A DNA stretch of 47,457 nt from CAYPZT01 sp964415435 (GTDB lineage: Bacteria > Patescibacteriota > Microgenomatia > UBA1406 > GWC2-37-13): contig CAYPZT010000005.1 in the NCBI GenBank assembly GCA_964415435.1, positions 1-47,457 on the forward strand, read 5' to 3'. A program made the translations under genes and the position numbers. This document shows, one piece after another, positions 33,840 to 41,679 of the stretch. Numbering within the stretch: the stretch's first letter is position 1; every line of letters begins with the position of its first letter. The notes beneath the pieces are model-generated. The model was given only the letters and a program-made list of their open reading frames with translations, was not told the origin of the DNA and made no database searches.

Positions 33840-33925
33840 GGAGAGGTGGCTGAGTGGTCCATAGCGAGGGGTTGCTAACCCCTTGAGTCGAAAGACTCAC
33901 GTGGGTTCAAATCCCACCCTCTCCG
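33840..33925 (+). tRNA. tRNA-Ser (anticodon GCT)
   Basis: Acceptor GGAGAGG/CCTCTCC, anticodon stem AGGGG/CCCCT with loop TTGCTAA (anticodon GCT, reading AGC/AGU), long variable arm TGAGTCGAAAGACTCA and T arm GTGGG-TTCAAAT-CCCAC. No encoded CCA. Its first 17 bases are duplicated upstream of the GIY-YIG gene. Confidence 0.94.
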
Positions 33926-33930
33926 CCGCA

Positions 33931-33955
33931 GTGTAAGGCAGTCCGCCCGTTACAC
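33931..33955 (+). terminator. hairpin after tRNA-Ser
   Basis: GTGTAAGGC pairs with GCC-CG-TTACAC around AGTCC, a 9-bp stem with a 2-base bulge, 5 bases after the tRNA. There is no T run, so termination is only likely, not certain. Confidence 0.35.
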
Positions 33956-33983
33956 ATGGACTGGACATTTAAAAAAAATGTGG

Positions 33984-34155
33984 TATAATTAGGTTAGGAT
34001 AGATTAAGGGAATAAACCTGCTTAAATCTTCGACAGATACGTTTTCAGACTACTCTCGTTCGAACAAATCCTTGAAAGAAGACCATTATGAACAACTGAA
34101 AGTATGTGGGTGGTCTTTGGATAGAAGCTGGGAAGCACCATTTGATGCTTCTTAA
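33984..34155 (+). ncRNA. candidate small RNA or start-less short reading frame
   Basis: The 285 bases between tRNA-Ser and the TupA-like gene hold no ORF with a standard start. TGGACA (33962-33967) and TATAAT (33984-33989) 16 bases apart make a promoter. The transcript could fold AAGACCA (34079-34085) with TGGTCTT (34111-34117), and GAAGCA (34132-34137) with TGCTTC (34146-34151) near its end. A frame is open from 34003 to the TAA at 34153-34155 and its last part reads protein-like (HYEQLKVCGWSLDRSWEAPF), but has no ATG or GTG; TTG at 34072 is the only usual start. Either an RNA gene or a tiny peptide; not decided. Confidence 0.35.
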
Positions 34156-34210
34156 GTAATCAATAACAGGAATTTGAGCAGATTTATTCTTTTAACACTT
34201 TAAAAACGTT

Positions 34211-35074
34211 TTAGTCTATCCGAAGTTTCTCAATGTTGAAGTGCGCTCCAAGAACCTGGTCATATGATTTCGGTTTAAATATATAGGTGCCATTCGCTGT
34301 AGTAAAAGTAAGTTCACCAAAATAGATTCTATCATCAACATAGTAAAGATCGACTCTCACGTGTCGGAATGGTGCCGAGAGTCTGGCAGCCACCGAGAGG
34401 ATTTCTTTTAACCTCTTCGGTCTCTCAATGTTACTGTCCTTACGAGGAATTTCACGAACATCCGCCGAGCTGACGTGCACCCTGTTCCAGTGCTGATCGT
34501 AAAAATAACGCTTGATCCGACGTATTTGTCTATCAACAACCACTTCAATAAGTACCGGTTTACCAGCAAAACAAAAGAGTTTGTAATCCTTAAGGGTACC
34601 TTTTTTGGGGGATAAATACTCTTCACACAGTATTCTCGGTTTAATATTTCTGTACTGTCTTTCTTGGCCAGATTCGTAATAGTTTCTTTTTAGCCACGCG
34701 GAGAGTTTTTTTTTCGCAAGCTTCCAGTTTAGCATCCGTTTATCTTGACACGCAATGTTCCAACCGGATCCATGTGTAGCCTTTAAAATAAATGCATTAG
34801 GTAGTTTGTTCAAATCAATATCTTCCACACGATTATATACATCATACAATGTCGTCAGATATCTTGATCCAACTGTCTTTTTTACGAAAGACCGCACCTC
34901 AAATTTATCTGCATAAGGAGCAAGTTCTTCTGCCTCCTTAGTGATTTTAAATATATGTAGTTTTTCGTTAAAGCCCGTTGGTTTGATCCAGTTTATGTCT
35001 TTAGAAAAAACAGACCGGTAGAGTTTGTTGGCGGCTTGTTGATCTTTTTTATATTGCTCTCGTTGTTTCAGCAT
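34211..35074 (-). CDS. TupA-like ATP-grasp protein
   Basis: A 287-aa protein matching the ATP-grasp family found in polysaccharide and teichuronopeptide clusters (TupA-like). Seen: the N-terminal KPTGFNEKL, LKATHGSGWN (ATP-binding loop), CEEYLSPKKGTLKDYKLFCFAG (central lysine and acid residues), HVRVDLYYVDDRIYFGELTFT (metal-binding Asp and Glu) near the C terminus. The family ligates amino acids or other amines to sugar-polymer carboxylates. It lies 11 bases after a GT4 gene on the same strand, which supports an envelope-polysaccharide role. Confidence 0.85.
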   Translation of the reverse strand: MLKQREQYKKDQQAANKLYRSVFSKDINWIKPTGFNEKLHIFKITKEAEELAPYADKFEVRSFVKKTVGSRYLTTLYDVYNRVEDIDLNKLPNAFILKATHGSGWNIACQDKRMLNWKLAKKKLSAWLKRNYYESGQERQYRNIKPRILCEEYLSPKKGTLKDYKLFCFAGKPVLIEVVVDRQIRRIKRYFYDQHWNRVHVSSADVREIPRKDSNIERPKRLKEILSVAARLSAPFRHVRVDLYYVDDRIYFGELTFTTANGTYIFKPKSYDQVLGAHFNIEKLRID

Positions 35075-35085
35075 AGATTCTTCCC

Positions 35086-36183
35086 TCAGCCGTACTGCAC
35101 GTTAGATAGAGGGGTAAATAGAGATGTTTTCCTGTGAACTAATGTTTGCAGAAGTAATTCGTATGAATTTACCATCCGTTCGACAGTAAAATTCTGTTTT
35201 ACATACTCCTGACAGTAGTTTCTGTTAATTCGCTGGATGGTCTTAATTTTACTCACCATCTCCTCTACGTCTTCGACTACATATCCGCTCACGCCATGTT
35301 CTATAATCTCCGGATATGACCCCCTATTAAACGTGATAGGTGGACAACCATTCGCCATAGATTCTATTACCGCCGTACCAAAGGGCTCCCTAAAAGAAAC
35401 CGGGTGTAACGAGGCGATCGCTTTATTGAAGTATTTATATACACCTTTTTCTTCCACCTCACCGATCCATTCAACCAAGCGGCTATTCTCCTGCAAAAGG
35501 GGGAGGAATATGTGTTCGTAGTAATTCCTTTCCGATCCTTCATCCTTGTAACGGCCCACTATAAGAAGTTTTATGTTTAAGCGTTTAGCTGCAAGTATTG
35601 CCTTATGAGGGTTTTTTTGGCGTGATATGCGGCCAACGAAAACCAGATAGTCACCCGGATTCGATGGTGGTAAAACACTCTTCATATCAATTCCGTTGTA
35701 AATATTCGCTACATAGTTGAGTTCAGGAAGCGGTTTTCTCTGAGCGTAACTTAGACTAATATAATTGAAGTTCCTGTATGGTGACAGTCTATCAATCGCT
35801 TCAAAGGTCAGTTCTTCTGAAATTCTGTTTACTAACGGAACTTCAACATGCGGCATAATGGATAGGCCAGCACCTAAGCAAAAGTTCACGATAACATCGT
35901 ACTTTTCCTGATCTGCGATCAGTTGTCGACCAAGCTTTTGCGTCAGCTTATGATTGAGTTTTTCTTTATCGGACACACTGTAGTTGCTATTTTCAAGCTC
36001 TGTCGGAAATACGGAAACCAGGTTCATACCGGAGCGCTTGACACTATCACCCGTCGCATAAAGAGTAATCGTATGGTTTCTATCTATAAGACCATCTATA
36101 AGATAATTCATCATCTTTTCTATTCCTCCGCTTTTTTTAGGAGGAACAGAACGACTGTGACAGTTAAAAAAAGCTATTTTCAT
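35086..36183 (-). CDS. GT4-family glycosyltransferase
   Basis: From the ATG at 36183 (MKIAFFNCHSRSVPP) the protein is 365 aa. PPKKSGGIEKMMNYL gives the acceptor loop, FVGRISRQKNP the start of the second domain and REPFGTAVIESMANGCPPI the donor site with the E-x7-E pair. It resembles the GT4 enzymes at 10210 and 15556. It is the middle gene of a DinB-like, GT4, TupA operon and starts 8 bases after the preceding stop. Sugar and acceptor unknown. Confidence 0.85.
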   Translation of the reverse strand: MKIAFFNCHSRSVPPKKSGGIEKMMNYLIDGLIDRNHTITLYATGDSVKRSGMNLVSVFPTELENSNYSVSDKEKLNHKLTQKLGRQLIADQEKYDVIVNFCLGAGLSIMPHVEVPLVNRISEELTFEAIDRLSPYRNFNYISLSYAQRKPLPELNYVANIYNGIDMKSVLPPSNPGDYLVFVGRISRQKNPHKAILAAKRLNIKLLIVGRYKDEGSERNYYEHIFLPLLQENSRLVEWIGEVEEKGVYKYFNKAIASLHPVSFREPFGTAVIESMANGCPPITFNRGSYPEIIEHGVSGYVVEDVEEMVSKIKTIQRINRNYCQEYVKQNFTVERMVNSYELLLQTLVHRKTSLFTPLSNVQYG

Positions 36184-36191
36184 GAAGGTAG

Positions 36192-36677
36192 CTACGATAA
36201 ATTTCTTTCGAAACCCCATGTCTTCTTAAAGGAGGGAGGCATTGGGATATTTTTAGCAAAAATAAATGAGAGTATTTCTCCGTGGTGCATTGCCTCGTGT
36301 GCCAAGAAAAAGGCTAGGCTCTCTTTCAGATCAAAATTCATTCTACCGAACCAATCCATTCGTGCATCTTCAGGAACCTTCCTTACTTCTTCTTCAAAAT
36401 AGGTGTTACATGTCTCAATATACGCAAGGATCTCCTCTTTTGTAGCTTTATTATCTACAGGTCGCACCAATGTAATAGATTTTTTATTTTTGCCCAAAAG
36501 TAGATCTATCGCCTTAAGCTGCATATCACCTAGATCGATAAACTGCGTTGACAAAGTAAGAGAACGAGGAGACAATTGCTCTCCGAAGTATTCAAAAGGA
36601 ATATCGACTAGCAATTGTTTGGAAAGATTACGGTGCCATCTGAATGCGTGCAAAAAATCATCCGCTACGTTATTCAT
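36192..36677 (-). CDS. DinB-superfamily protein
   Basis: A 161-aa four-helix-bundle protein. AHEAMHHGEIL at 126-136 carries His127, His131 and His132 in the metal-binding pattern of DinB/YfiT proteins. The first metal-ligand His of the family, usually in helix 2, is not obvious (STQFIDLGDMQ). These proteins are thiol transferases or unknown metal enzymes. It has TATAAT 8 bases before the ATG and is first in the operon with the GT4 and TupA-like genes; the link to sugar transfer is not clear. Confidence 0.75.
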   Translation of the reverse strand: MNNVADDFLHAFRWHRNLSKQLLVDIPFEYFGEQLSPRSLTLSTQFIDLGDMQLKAIDLLLGKNKKSITLVRPVDNKATKEEILAYIETCNTYFEEEVRKVPEDARMDWFGRMNFDLKESLAFFLAHEAMHHGEILSFIFAKNIPMPPSFKKTWGFERNLS

Positions 36678-36685
36678 ATGTATCG

Positions 36686-36691
36686 ATTATA
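36686..36691 (-). promoter_or_regulatory. -10 box of the DinB-like operon
   Basis: Minus strand TATAAT ends 8 bases before the ATG at 36677. Confidence 0.6.
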
Positions 36692-36733
36692 CCAAAACAA
36701 GCTCGATAATCCTAGTCTGACAGTCAAAAACCT

Positions 36734-37207
36734 TTATTGGCATGTACCTCTAAAATATTCACCAGCATTACAAACAGTGCCGTCCGGCAATGTGCACGTA
36801 GCGTCCTTAACAGCCAGCGTTTTACCACCAGTTATTGCGCAGTAAACCTCGGCTTCAGTATCGTATCCGATTGTATTTATGCCACCGACCGGACATTCCC
36901 CCCTCATAAGAGCCCATTCCTCACACTGCATATCATCCTCAAAGTCACACACACCATACTCTCCCCCACCTGGCCGCTTCTTGATGGTAAGCGTACCGCC
37001 CTTTTCCTCACAGTTTACTGAAGCTGGATTAGCCAACGAAGTACCATTTTTGGTCATTGAAGCGTTCTGTTCTTCTGCAATGGTTGGTGCTGCTGTTGTT
37101 TCAGCCTGCTGAGAGAGACCCCTCATATATGAAAAGTATCCTATCGCACTACCCAAAATAACAAGAATTACGATACCTACCGTTAATACAATTGTTGAGT
37201 TTTTCAT
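36734..37207 (-). CDS. DUF333 (putative hemolysin-like) exported protein
   Basis: From the ATG at 37207 the protein is 157 aa. An N-terminal membrane segment (about 5-25) is followed by a Thr/Ala spacer and the DUF333 domain: NPASVNCEEKGGTL, then YGVCDFEDDMQCEEWALMRGEC, with Cys spacing as in the family. A second Cys pair follows near the end (CTLPDGTVC). Named putative hemolysin in some databases, but no activity is known. It starts 15 bases after the nucleotidyltransferase stop and is probably last in that operon. Confidence 0.82.
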   Translation of the reverse strand: MKNSTIVLTVGIVILVILGSAIGYFSYMRGLSQQAETTAAPTIAEEQNASMTKNGTSLANPASVNCEEKGGTLTIKKRPGGGEYGVCDFEDDMQCEEWALMRGECPVGGINTIGYDTEAEVYCAITGGKTLAVKDATCTLPDGTVCNAGEYFRGTCQ

Positions 37208-37221
37208 ACTCTCATGATACA

Positions 37222-38115
37222 TTACATTTTTTTCAAAATATCAAGTCTTTTTTCTATGTCGTCTGGATGAAACCAAAGTTGAGTATCAGTGATTCTTTCC
37301 GTGGTTTGGTGTCTATGAATTACAGAAAGTTGTACTTTCTTCAGTACACTTTCCGCACAGTCACTCAAAAAATTGGACCTTGTGGATTTAGCATTGACAG
37401 TACGTTTAGAAAGTTGTTTTGCTTGCTCTGAATTTGTGATCTGAAATTCTCGATTACCTTTTGCATTCGGAAAGATCTTAAGCACCCATAAATTTGCACG
37501 CAGGAAGCGACTGTACGCGTTTGATTTGTCTATGACTGGTTTCATCTGCAAAACTTCATGTGCCCCATATAGGGTGCGTTTTTTTACTGGTAAGCGCACG
37601 TTGCTTCCGTCAAAAAAAAGATTAAGACATATTTTGCTGTCGTACTGACCTCTTTTCTCTGTTCTTCCTCGTGCAATGCCCAGTATCTTAGCCGTCAAAA
37701 GAGCAACAAACCGGGCTGTCCACATCCGATGGGGAGTACTAATGACCATAAGGTCGATGTCATCTGTCTTATCCGCATCAAGCATAGCAACTGATCCCGA
37801 AATTCCCACAAACTCTATCTGAGGAAAAAAAGAGAGTATCCGAAGGTAGGTTTTTATTTTTTTTATCTTTTGTTTTGAATAAAACTGCCTTTTTCTTATA
37901 TGTATATATTCCCTACTATACCCCCCTAGAGTATATCTATTTAGATTGTTTAGACGATTTATTTTTATAGTTTTTTGTTTTATCAGCTCAGATAGCTTTT
38001 TTCGTAGTCTTTCCTGCGTCATTTTTCTCTCTGTATATAGGTAAAGCTCGTCAAAAGTAGGAGCGTACTCAAAAAAATGGAAGTATCTCAGGGTTTTATA
38101 TATGTCTTTATCCAT
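37222..38115 (-). CDS. nucleotidyltransferase-fold protein
   Basis: From the ATG at 38115 (MDKDIYKTLRYFHF) the protein is 297 aa. An N-terminal winged-helix-like part (about 1-80) precedes the pol-beta-type NTase site GISGSVAM...DDIDLMVIS with the two Asp metal ligands. The rest is helical and basic. It may be a tRNA- or protein-modifying nucleotidyltransferase; the family covers many roles. The earlier in-frame ATG at 38157 overlaps the wecG-like gene. Base composition of the 5' third is AT-rich. It lies between wecG and the DUF333 gene. Confidence 0.7.
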   Translation of the reverse strand: MDKDIYKTLRYFHFFEYAPTFDELYLYTERKMTQERLRKKLSELIKQKTIKINRLNNLNRYTLGGYSREYIHIRKRQFYSKQKIKKIKTYLRILSFFPQIEFVGISGSVAMLDADKTDDIDLMVISTPHRMWTARFVALLTAKILGIARGRTEKRGQYDSKICLNLFFDGSNVRLPVKKRTLYGAHEVLQMKPVIDKSNAYSRFLRANLWVLKIFPNAKGNREFQITNSEQAKQLSKRTVNAKSTRSNFLSDCAESVLKKVQLSVIHRHQTTERITDTQLWFHPDDIEKRLDILKKM

Positions 38116-38134
38116 AATCAGGCAACCTATTCTC

Positions 38135-38914
38135 TCATGAAGCTGTCGTGCGTTCAACAGAACTACCTGTTCGAGCCTGCCTGAGGCTAGACAGAACCAT
38201 GCCTACGAAGGTAAGAAGACGACTCTGCCGCTTAAGCCTCCATGGCTGTAGAATAAGCCGGTACAACCACTCAAACCCGATAAACCTGATAAGGCGGGGC
38301 GCGCGCGGTACAAGACCTGTCTTGAAATCGAACGCTCCACCTACACCCATACACACTATTCCCTCAAATTTGTGCCTATTTCTGAAAAACCAAAGTTCCT
38401 GCTCTGGAGAACCGAATGCGGCAAAAATAAAACGGGGCCTCCGGGCAGCCACTATATCAAATAATAATTTCTCCTCGTTTTTTGATGGATTTTTGATATT
38501 TTCAAAACCTTCGATTCCAATGAAGGTAGCTCGTGCGTAATTTTGTGAATAGCACTCGGCAACCTCTTTTGCCAAATTTCCCTTTCCTCCGATAAAAAGC
38601 ACTGTACAGCTCATATTATCGGCTAAATTAACAAGTTCGTCCATAAAGTCGACTCCTGTTATATGATCTGGTTTGATACCTTTTATCATTTGGACTGCTA
38701 AGACAATCCCTACACCATCAGCTATAACTGCTCGGGCTGTCACAACAACCTCCTTAAACTCACGATTTTGGTTTGCTAGGACAGCATTTTCAGGGTTAAG
38801 AGAAACGATGTGGTAGTAAGGCTCTCTACTTCCAATGTACTTTATAATTTGCTCTAGGATTTCTCTTTTCCTCGGCATCCTGAAGGAGTACCCAAAAAGT
38901 TCTGTCTTGTTCAT
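38135..38914 (-). CDS. WecG/TagA/CpsF family glycosyltransferase (GT26)
   Basis: A 259-aa enzyme that in the family adds N-acetylmannosamine (uronic acid) or a similar sugar to lipid-linked GlcNAc. Signatures: LNPENAVLA, ADGVGIVLA (Asp66, catalytic), FIGGKG, AFGSPEQELW, and GVGGAFDF...RAPRLIRFIGFEWLYRL. It fits with LCP and the GT4 enzymes in making a wall polymer. The last residues (SLRQARTGSSVERTTAS) come from a repeat-like sequence at 38150-38195 and are not part of the family. Confidence 0.9.
   Translation of the reverse strand: MNKTELFGYSFRMPRKREILEQIIKYIGSREPYYHIVSLNPENAVLANQNREFKEVVVTARAVIADGVGIVLAVQMIKGIKPDHITGVDFMDELVNLADNMSCTVLFIGGKGNLAKEVAECYSQNYARATFIGIEGFENIKNPSKNEEKLLFDIVAARRPRFIFAAFGSPEQELWFFRNRHKFEGIVCMGVGGAFDFKTGLVPRAPRLIRFIGFEWLYRLILQPWRLKRQSRLLTFVGMVLSSLRQARTGSSVERTTAS
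38170..38190. repeat. REP-like repeat at the wecG-like 3' end
   Basis: CGAGCCTGCCTGAGGC is related to the 21321-21343 unit and codes for the RQAR part of the extra C-terminal tail. Confidence 0.4.
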
Positions 38915-39205
38915 ATTATAATAATATACTATATTTAACTAGTATCAGTTTATTTTGAAAAAAAATAGATGTTTTGTTCATTTTATTTGATCTATTTTTG
39001 GATCTTTATAAAAGTAAATTGATGAAAATACTGACTTAATCTTACATGTAACAAGTTCATATACTATGGTACTCCCCCGTTTTTTGTCTTTCCCTGTCCA
39101 CTCTATTTTTTTTCTTTACCTCGGAAAAACCTTTTTTTATTATAGGTTTAAAAGCTGCCTTTTTATGGTATTTAGACTATGGCAGGGCTCCATTCTCATA
39201 TTTTT
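38915..39205. other. AT-rich intergenic region, no supported gene
   Basis: About 290 bases between mreB and the wecG-like gene, strongly T-rich on the plus strand. The wecG-like promoter region lies at 38915-38930 (TATATT on the minus strand, 8 bases before the ATG). A 40-codon minus-strand frame (about 39050-39170) has no start codon and is not called. Nothing else is seen. Confidence 0.6.
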
Positions 39206-40210
39206 TTACCGAATCGCTTGCTTAAAGCTGTCGAGATTTTCAATCGCCATACCTACACCCCGGATAACACAAAACAATGGATCTTCCACAGGAAATGACG
39301 CGACACCTGTATAGAAGGTGATGTACTTGTCAATATTTTTAAGCATCGAAGTTCCGCCCGAAAGCACGATCCCCTTGTCGACAATGTCAGCGGCAAGTTC
39401 TGGCGGTGCTTTGGACAGTACCTCCTTTATACCTTCAAGAACAGATTTTAAAGGCTTTTGGAGCGCTTCGTTGACACTTTTTTCGCCTATTATGAATAGT
39501 TTGGGTAGACCTGTCTGGAAGTCACGCCCCTTTATTTCTATAGTGCGTTCTTCCTTATTTTCCTCAATGAAAGCATTCCCTATCCTCATCTTGATCTCTT
39601 CAGCAGTTCGGTCACCTACAATGATGTTGTGTTTTTTTCGCAGATGCTGCATGATAGCTTCGTCAAACTTTGTCCCAGCAGTCCTAACCGTCTTGTATAC
39701 CACAAGCTGCCCCAAAGAAATGAGAGCAACTTCGGCGGTGCCCCCACCTAGGTTCACAAGCATATGCCCCGAGGCCTGCGAAATAGGAATTTTCGCACCT
39801 ATTGCAGCGGCCAACGGCTCTTCGATAAGATAAACATCGGATGCCCCCGCTTGTTTGCATGCAGCAACGACCGCTCGTTTTTCCACCTGACTGGCACCAC
39901 CGGGGATGGAAATCATTACCTCAGGCCAGAACACCCTGCCTTTAAGCGCCTTACGCAGAAAATAAGTGATCATTGACCAAGTAGTGGTATAGTCTGCAAT
40001 CACCCCTTCCTTCATAGGACGTGCTGCTACAATCGTGCCTGGCGTCCTTCCCAACATATCTTTAGCGTCCTTCCCAACCGCCAAGATACGCTTATCCTCC
40101 AAGGAATAAGCCACGACGGTAGGCTCATTAAGAACTATGCCCTCTCCTGCGAGGTAAACGAGGGTGTTTGCGGTGCCAAGATCGATGCCAACTTTTCTGC
40201 GAAAAAACAT
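39206..40210 (-). CDS. mreB: MreB-family actin-like protein (rod-shape determination)
   Basis: A 334-aa protein that in rods polymerises under the membrane and guides wall synthesis. Seen: GIDLGTANTLVYL (phosphate 1), ISIPGGAS, LIEEPLAAAIGA (catalytic Glu), LVNLGGGTAEVALIS (phosphate 2), and IVLSGGTSML (adenosine). The first residue of phosphate 2, normally Asp (VDIGGGTTD), is Asn153 here, and other consensus residues differ, so it is a divergent copy. No mreC or mreD is adjacent. The leader upstream (about 85 bases to the TATACT near 40295) holds the AT-rich repeat. Confidence 0.9.
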   Translation of the reverse strand: MFFRRKVGIDLGTANTLVYLAGEGIVLNEPTVVAYSLEDKRILAVGKDAKDMLGRTPGTIVAARPMKEGVIADYTTTWSMITYFLRKALKGRVFWPEVMISIPGGASQVEKRAVVAACKQAGASDVYLIEEPLAAAIGAKIPISQASGHMLVNLGGGTAEVALISLGQLVVYKTVRTAGTKFDEAIMQHLRKKHNIIVGDRTAEEIKMRIGNAFIEENKEERTIEIKGRDFQTGLPKLFIIGEKSVNEALQKPLKSVLEGIKEVLSKAPPELAADIVDKGIVLSGGTSMLKNIDKYITFYTGVASFPVEDPLFCVIRGVGMAIENLDSFKQAIR

Positions 40211-40230
40211 TGAGATCTAATTTGAAGTTT

Positions 40231-40283
40231 GAAATTTGTAATTTGAAATGGCTTTCGAACTTCGAATTTTAAATTTCAAATTG
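40231..40283. repeat. AT-rich repeat upstream of mreB
   Basis: Contains the inverted copy of AAATTACAAATTTC (40231-40244) and a direct copy of AAATTTCAAATTG (40271-40283) seen at 8312-8331. Confidence 0.55.
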
Positions 40284-40377
40284 AACTCACGTATAGTATA
40301 CTATGTTTGCTCAAAGAAAAGTAGGAATGGTTATATATAGAAAGTACATATTCTGACAGAGTTAAAATAGATCATCT

Positions 40378-41676
40378 ATGAATCCTCCTCTTACTAAATT
40401 TGCCCTACGCCTGATCCTGATAACCGTTTTTATTGCCCTTCTGGTAGGCATTATCGCCTACGCACGCGGCTATCGATATGACACAAAAAGTAATCTGGTT
40501 ACCCCGACCGGCATTATTGCGGTAAGTGCATTCCCTCGTACCGCTAAGGTATATGTTAACGGCGTGTTAAAGGGTGTCACCGACTTGACCGTTACGCTCC
40601 CTCCTGGAGAGTACCACATTGACGTGCGCAAAGAGGGGTTTACTTCATGGAGCAAGGACCTGACCGTAAAAGGAGAACTTGTTCTTACACTTGACGTACT
40701 TCTCTATCCGATAAACCCTGCCCTTTCCCCGCTCACCAACTTAGGGATAACAAAAGCCATACCTGTAGAACAGTCTGAGAAAGTAGTTTTATTTTCGGAA
40801 GCTGGCGATGAAACAAAGGATGGTATCTATCTTTTCGAGTCGAGCAAAGGTCCTCTCTCACTCCTGTCACCTCTCAAACTTATCATGCTCAAAAAGAACT
40901 TACCGGTCGGGCTGGATTTTTCCACTGCACAAATGTATTTCTCCCCCGACTATAAACAGGCTATTCTAGAACTTGGTTATCTGGACAATCCGGAAGCGCC
41001 AACTATTTCCTACCTTATATCGCTTGAGGAGGAAAATCTAAACCAGTTCGATATTACCCTTTCAAAAGACACCCTCATTGAAGCGTGGACTCTTGAGAAA
41101 AATGACGATCGTATGAAAATACTTGAGACCTTTGATAAAGACTTCGTGAAGATCGCAAGCGACTCATTCGATATTGTCGATTTTTCTCCCGATGAAACCA
41201 AAATCCTTTATCATGTAAACAAACCTGTTGAACTGCCTATCATTATCACTCCACGCCTTATCAGCACCAATCAGACTCCAGAGGTACGAGCACTCAATCC
41301 AGCTGAGCTTTATGTCTATGACCGTAAGGAAGACAGAAATTACCTCATCCCTATTCTAGATGCCGAAAATCTCATAGCAAGCGGAGAAGTTTATACTTCG
41401 GTTGGCTGGTACCCTGACTCGAAACATATTGCATTTAAAGAAATTCCTCCTACCGTTATAACTCCTGAACGTGGCACTTCACCGACTCCAGCCAAAAGCC
41501 GTAGAGAAAAAATATCCATTATTGATTTCGATGGTACAAATAAGCAGACAGTATATGCAGGTCCGTTTACGCCCTCATTCTTTAAGATCGCCCCCGACGG
41601 GAGGATCATCATTATGACTAACTTCAACTCGGAAGATGATGTGCTCTCTGATCTTTACGCGATAGGAATAAAATAG
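40378..41676 (+). CDS. membrane-anchored PEGA-domain protein with propeller-like region
   Basis: A 432-aa protein. One membrane segment (about 9-29) is followed by a PEGA domain (about 45-110): KVYVNGVLKGVTDLTVTLPPGEYHIDVRKEG, which ends in the usual GYHxVxVxxxGY-like strand. The remaining 300 residues show repeated strands with FSPDETKILY and WYPDSKHIAF, typical of WD40/TolB-like beta-propellers. It is probably a surface protein that binds other envelope parts. TAAAAT at 40363-40368 ends 9 bases before the ATG. It ends 3 bases from the convergent sortase gene. Confidence 0.8.
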   Translation: MNPPLTKFALRLILITVFIALLVGIIAYARGYRYDTKSNLVTPTGIIAVSAFPRTAKVYVNGVLKGVTDLTVTLPPGEYHIDVRKEGFTSWSKDLTVKGELVLTLDVLLYPINPALSPLTNLGITKAIPVEQSEKVVLFSEAGDETKDGIYLFESSKGPLSLLSPLKLIMLKKNLPVGLDFSTAQMYFSPDYKQAILELGYLDNPEAPTISYLISLEEENLNQFDITLSKDTLIEAWTLEKNDDRMKILETFDKDFVKIASDSFDIVDFSPDETKILYHVNKPVELPIIITPRLISTNQTPEVRALNPAELYVYDRKEDRNYLIPILDAENLIASGEVYTSVGWYPDSKHIAFKEIPPTVITPERGTSPTPAKSRREKISIIDFDGTNKQTVYAGPFTPSFFKIAPDGRIIIMTNFNSEDDVLSDLYAIGIK

Positions 41677-41679
41677 ATC

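Noticed and set aside
39066..39314. 82-aa plus-strand frame in the mreB downstream region
   Set aside because: T-rich, overlaps the mreB end on the opposite strand and has no domain or promoter.
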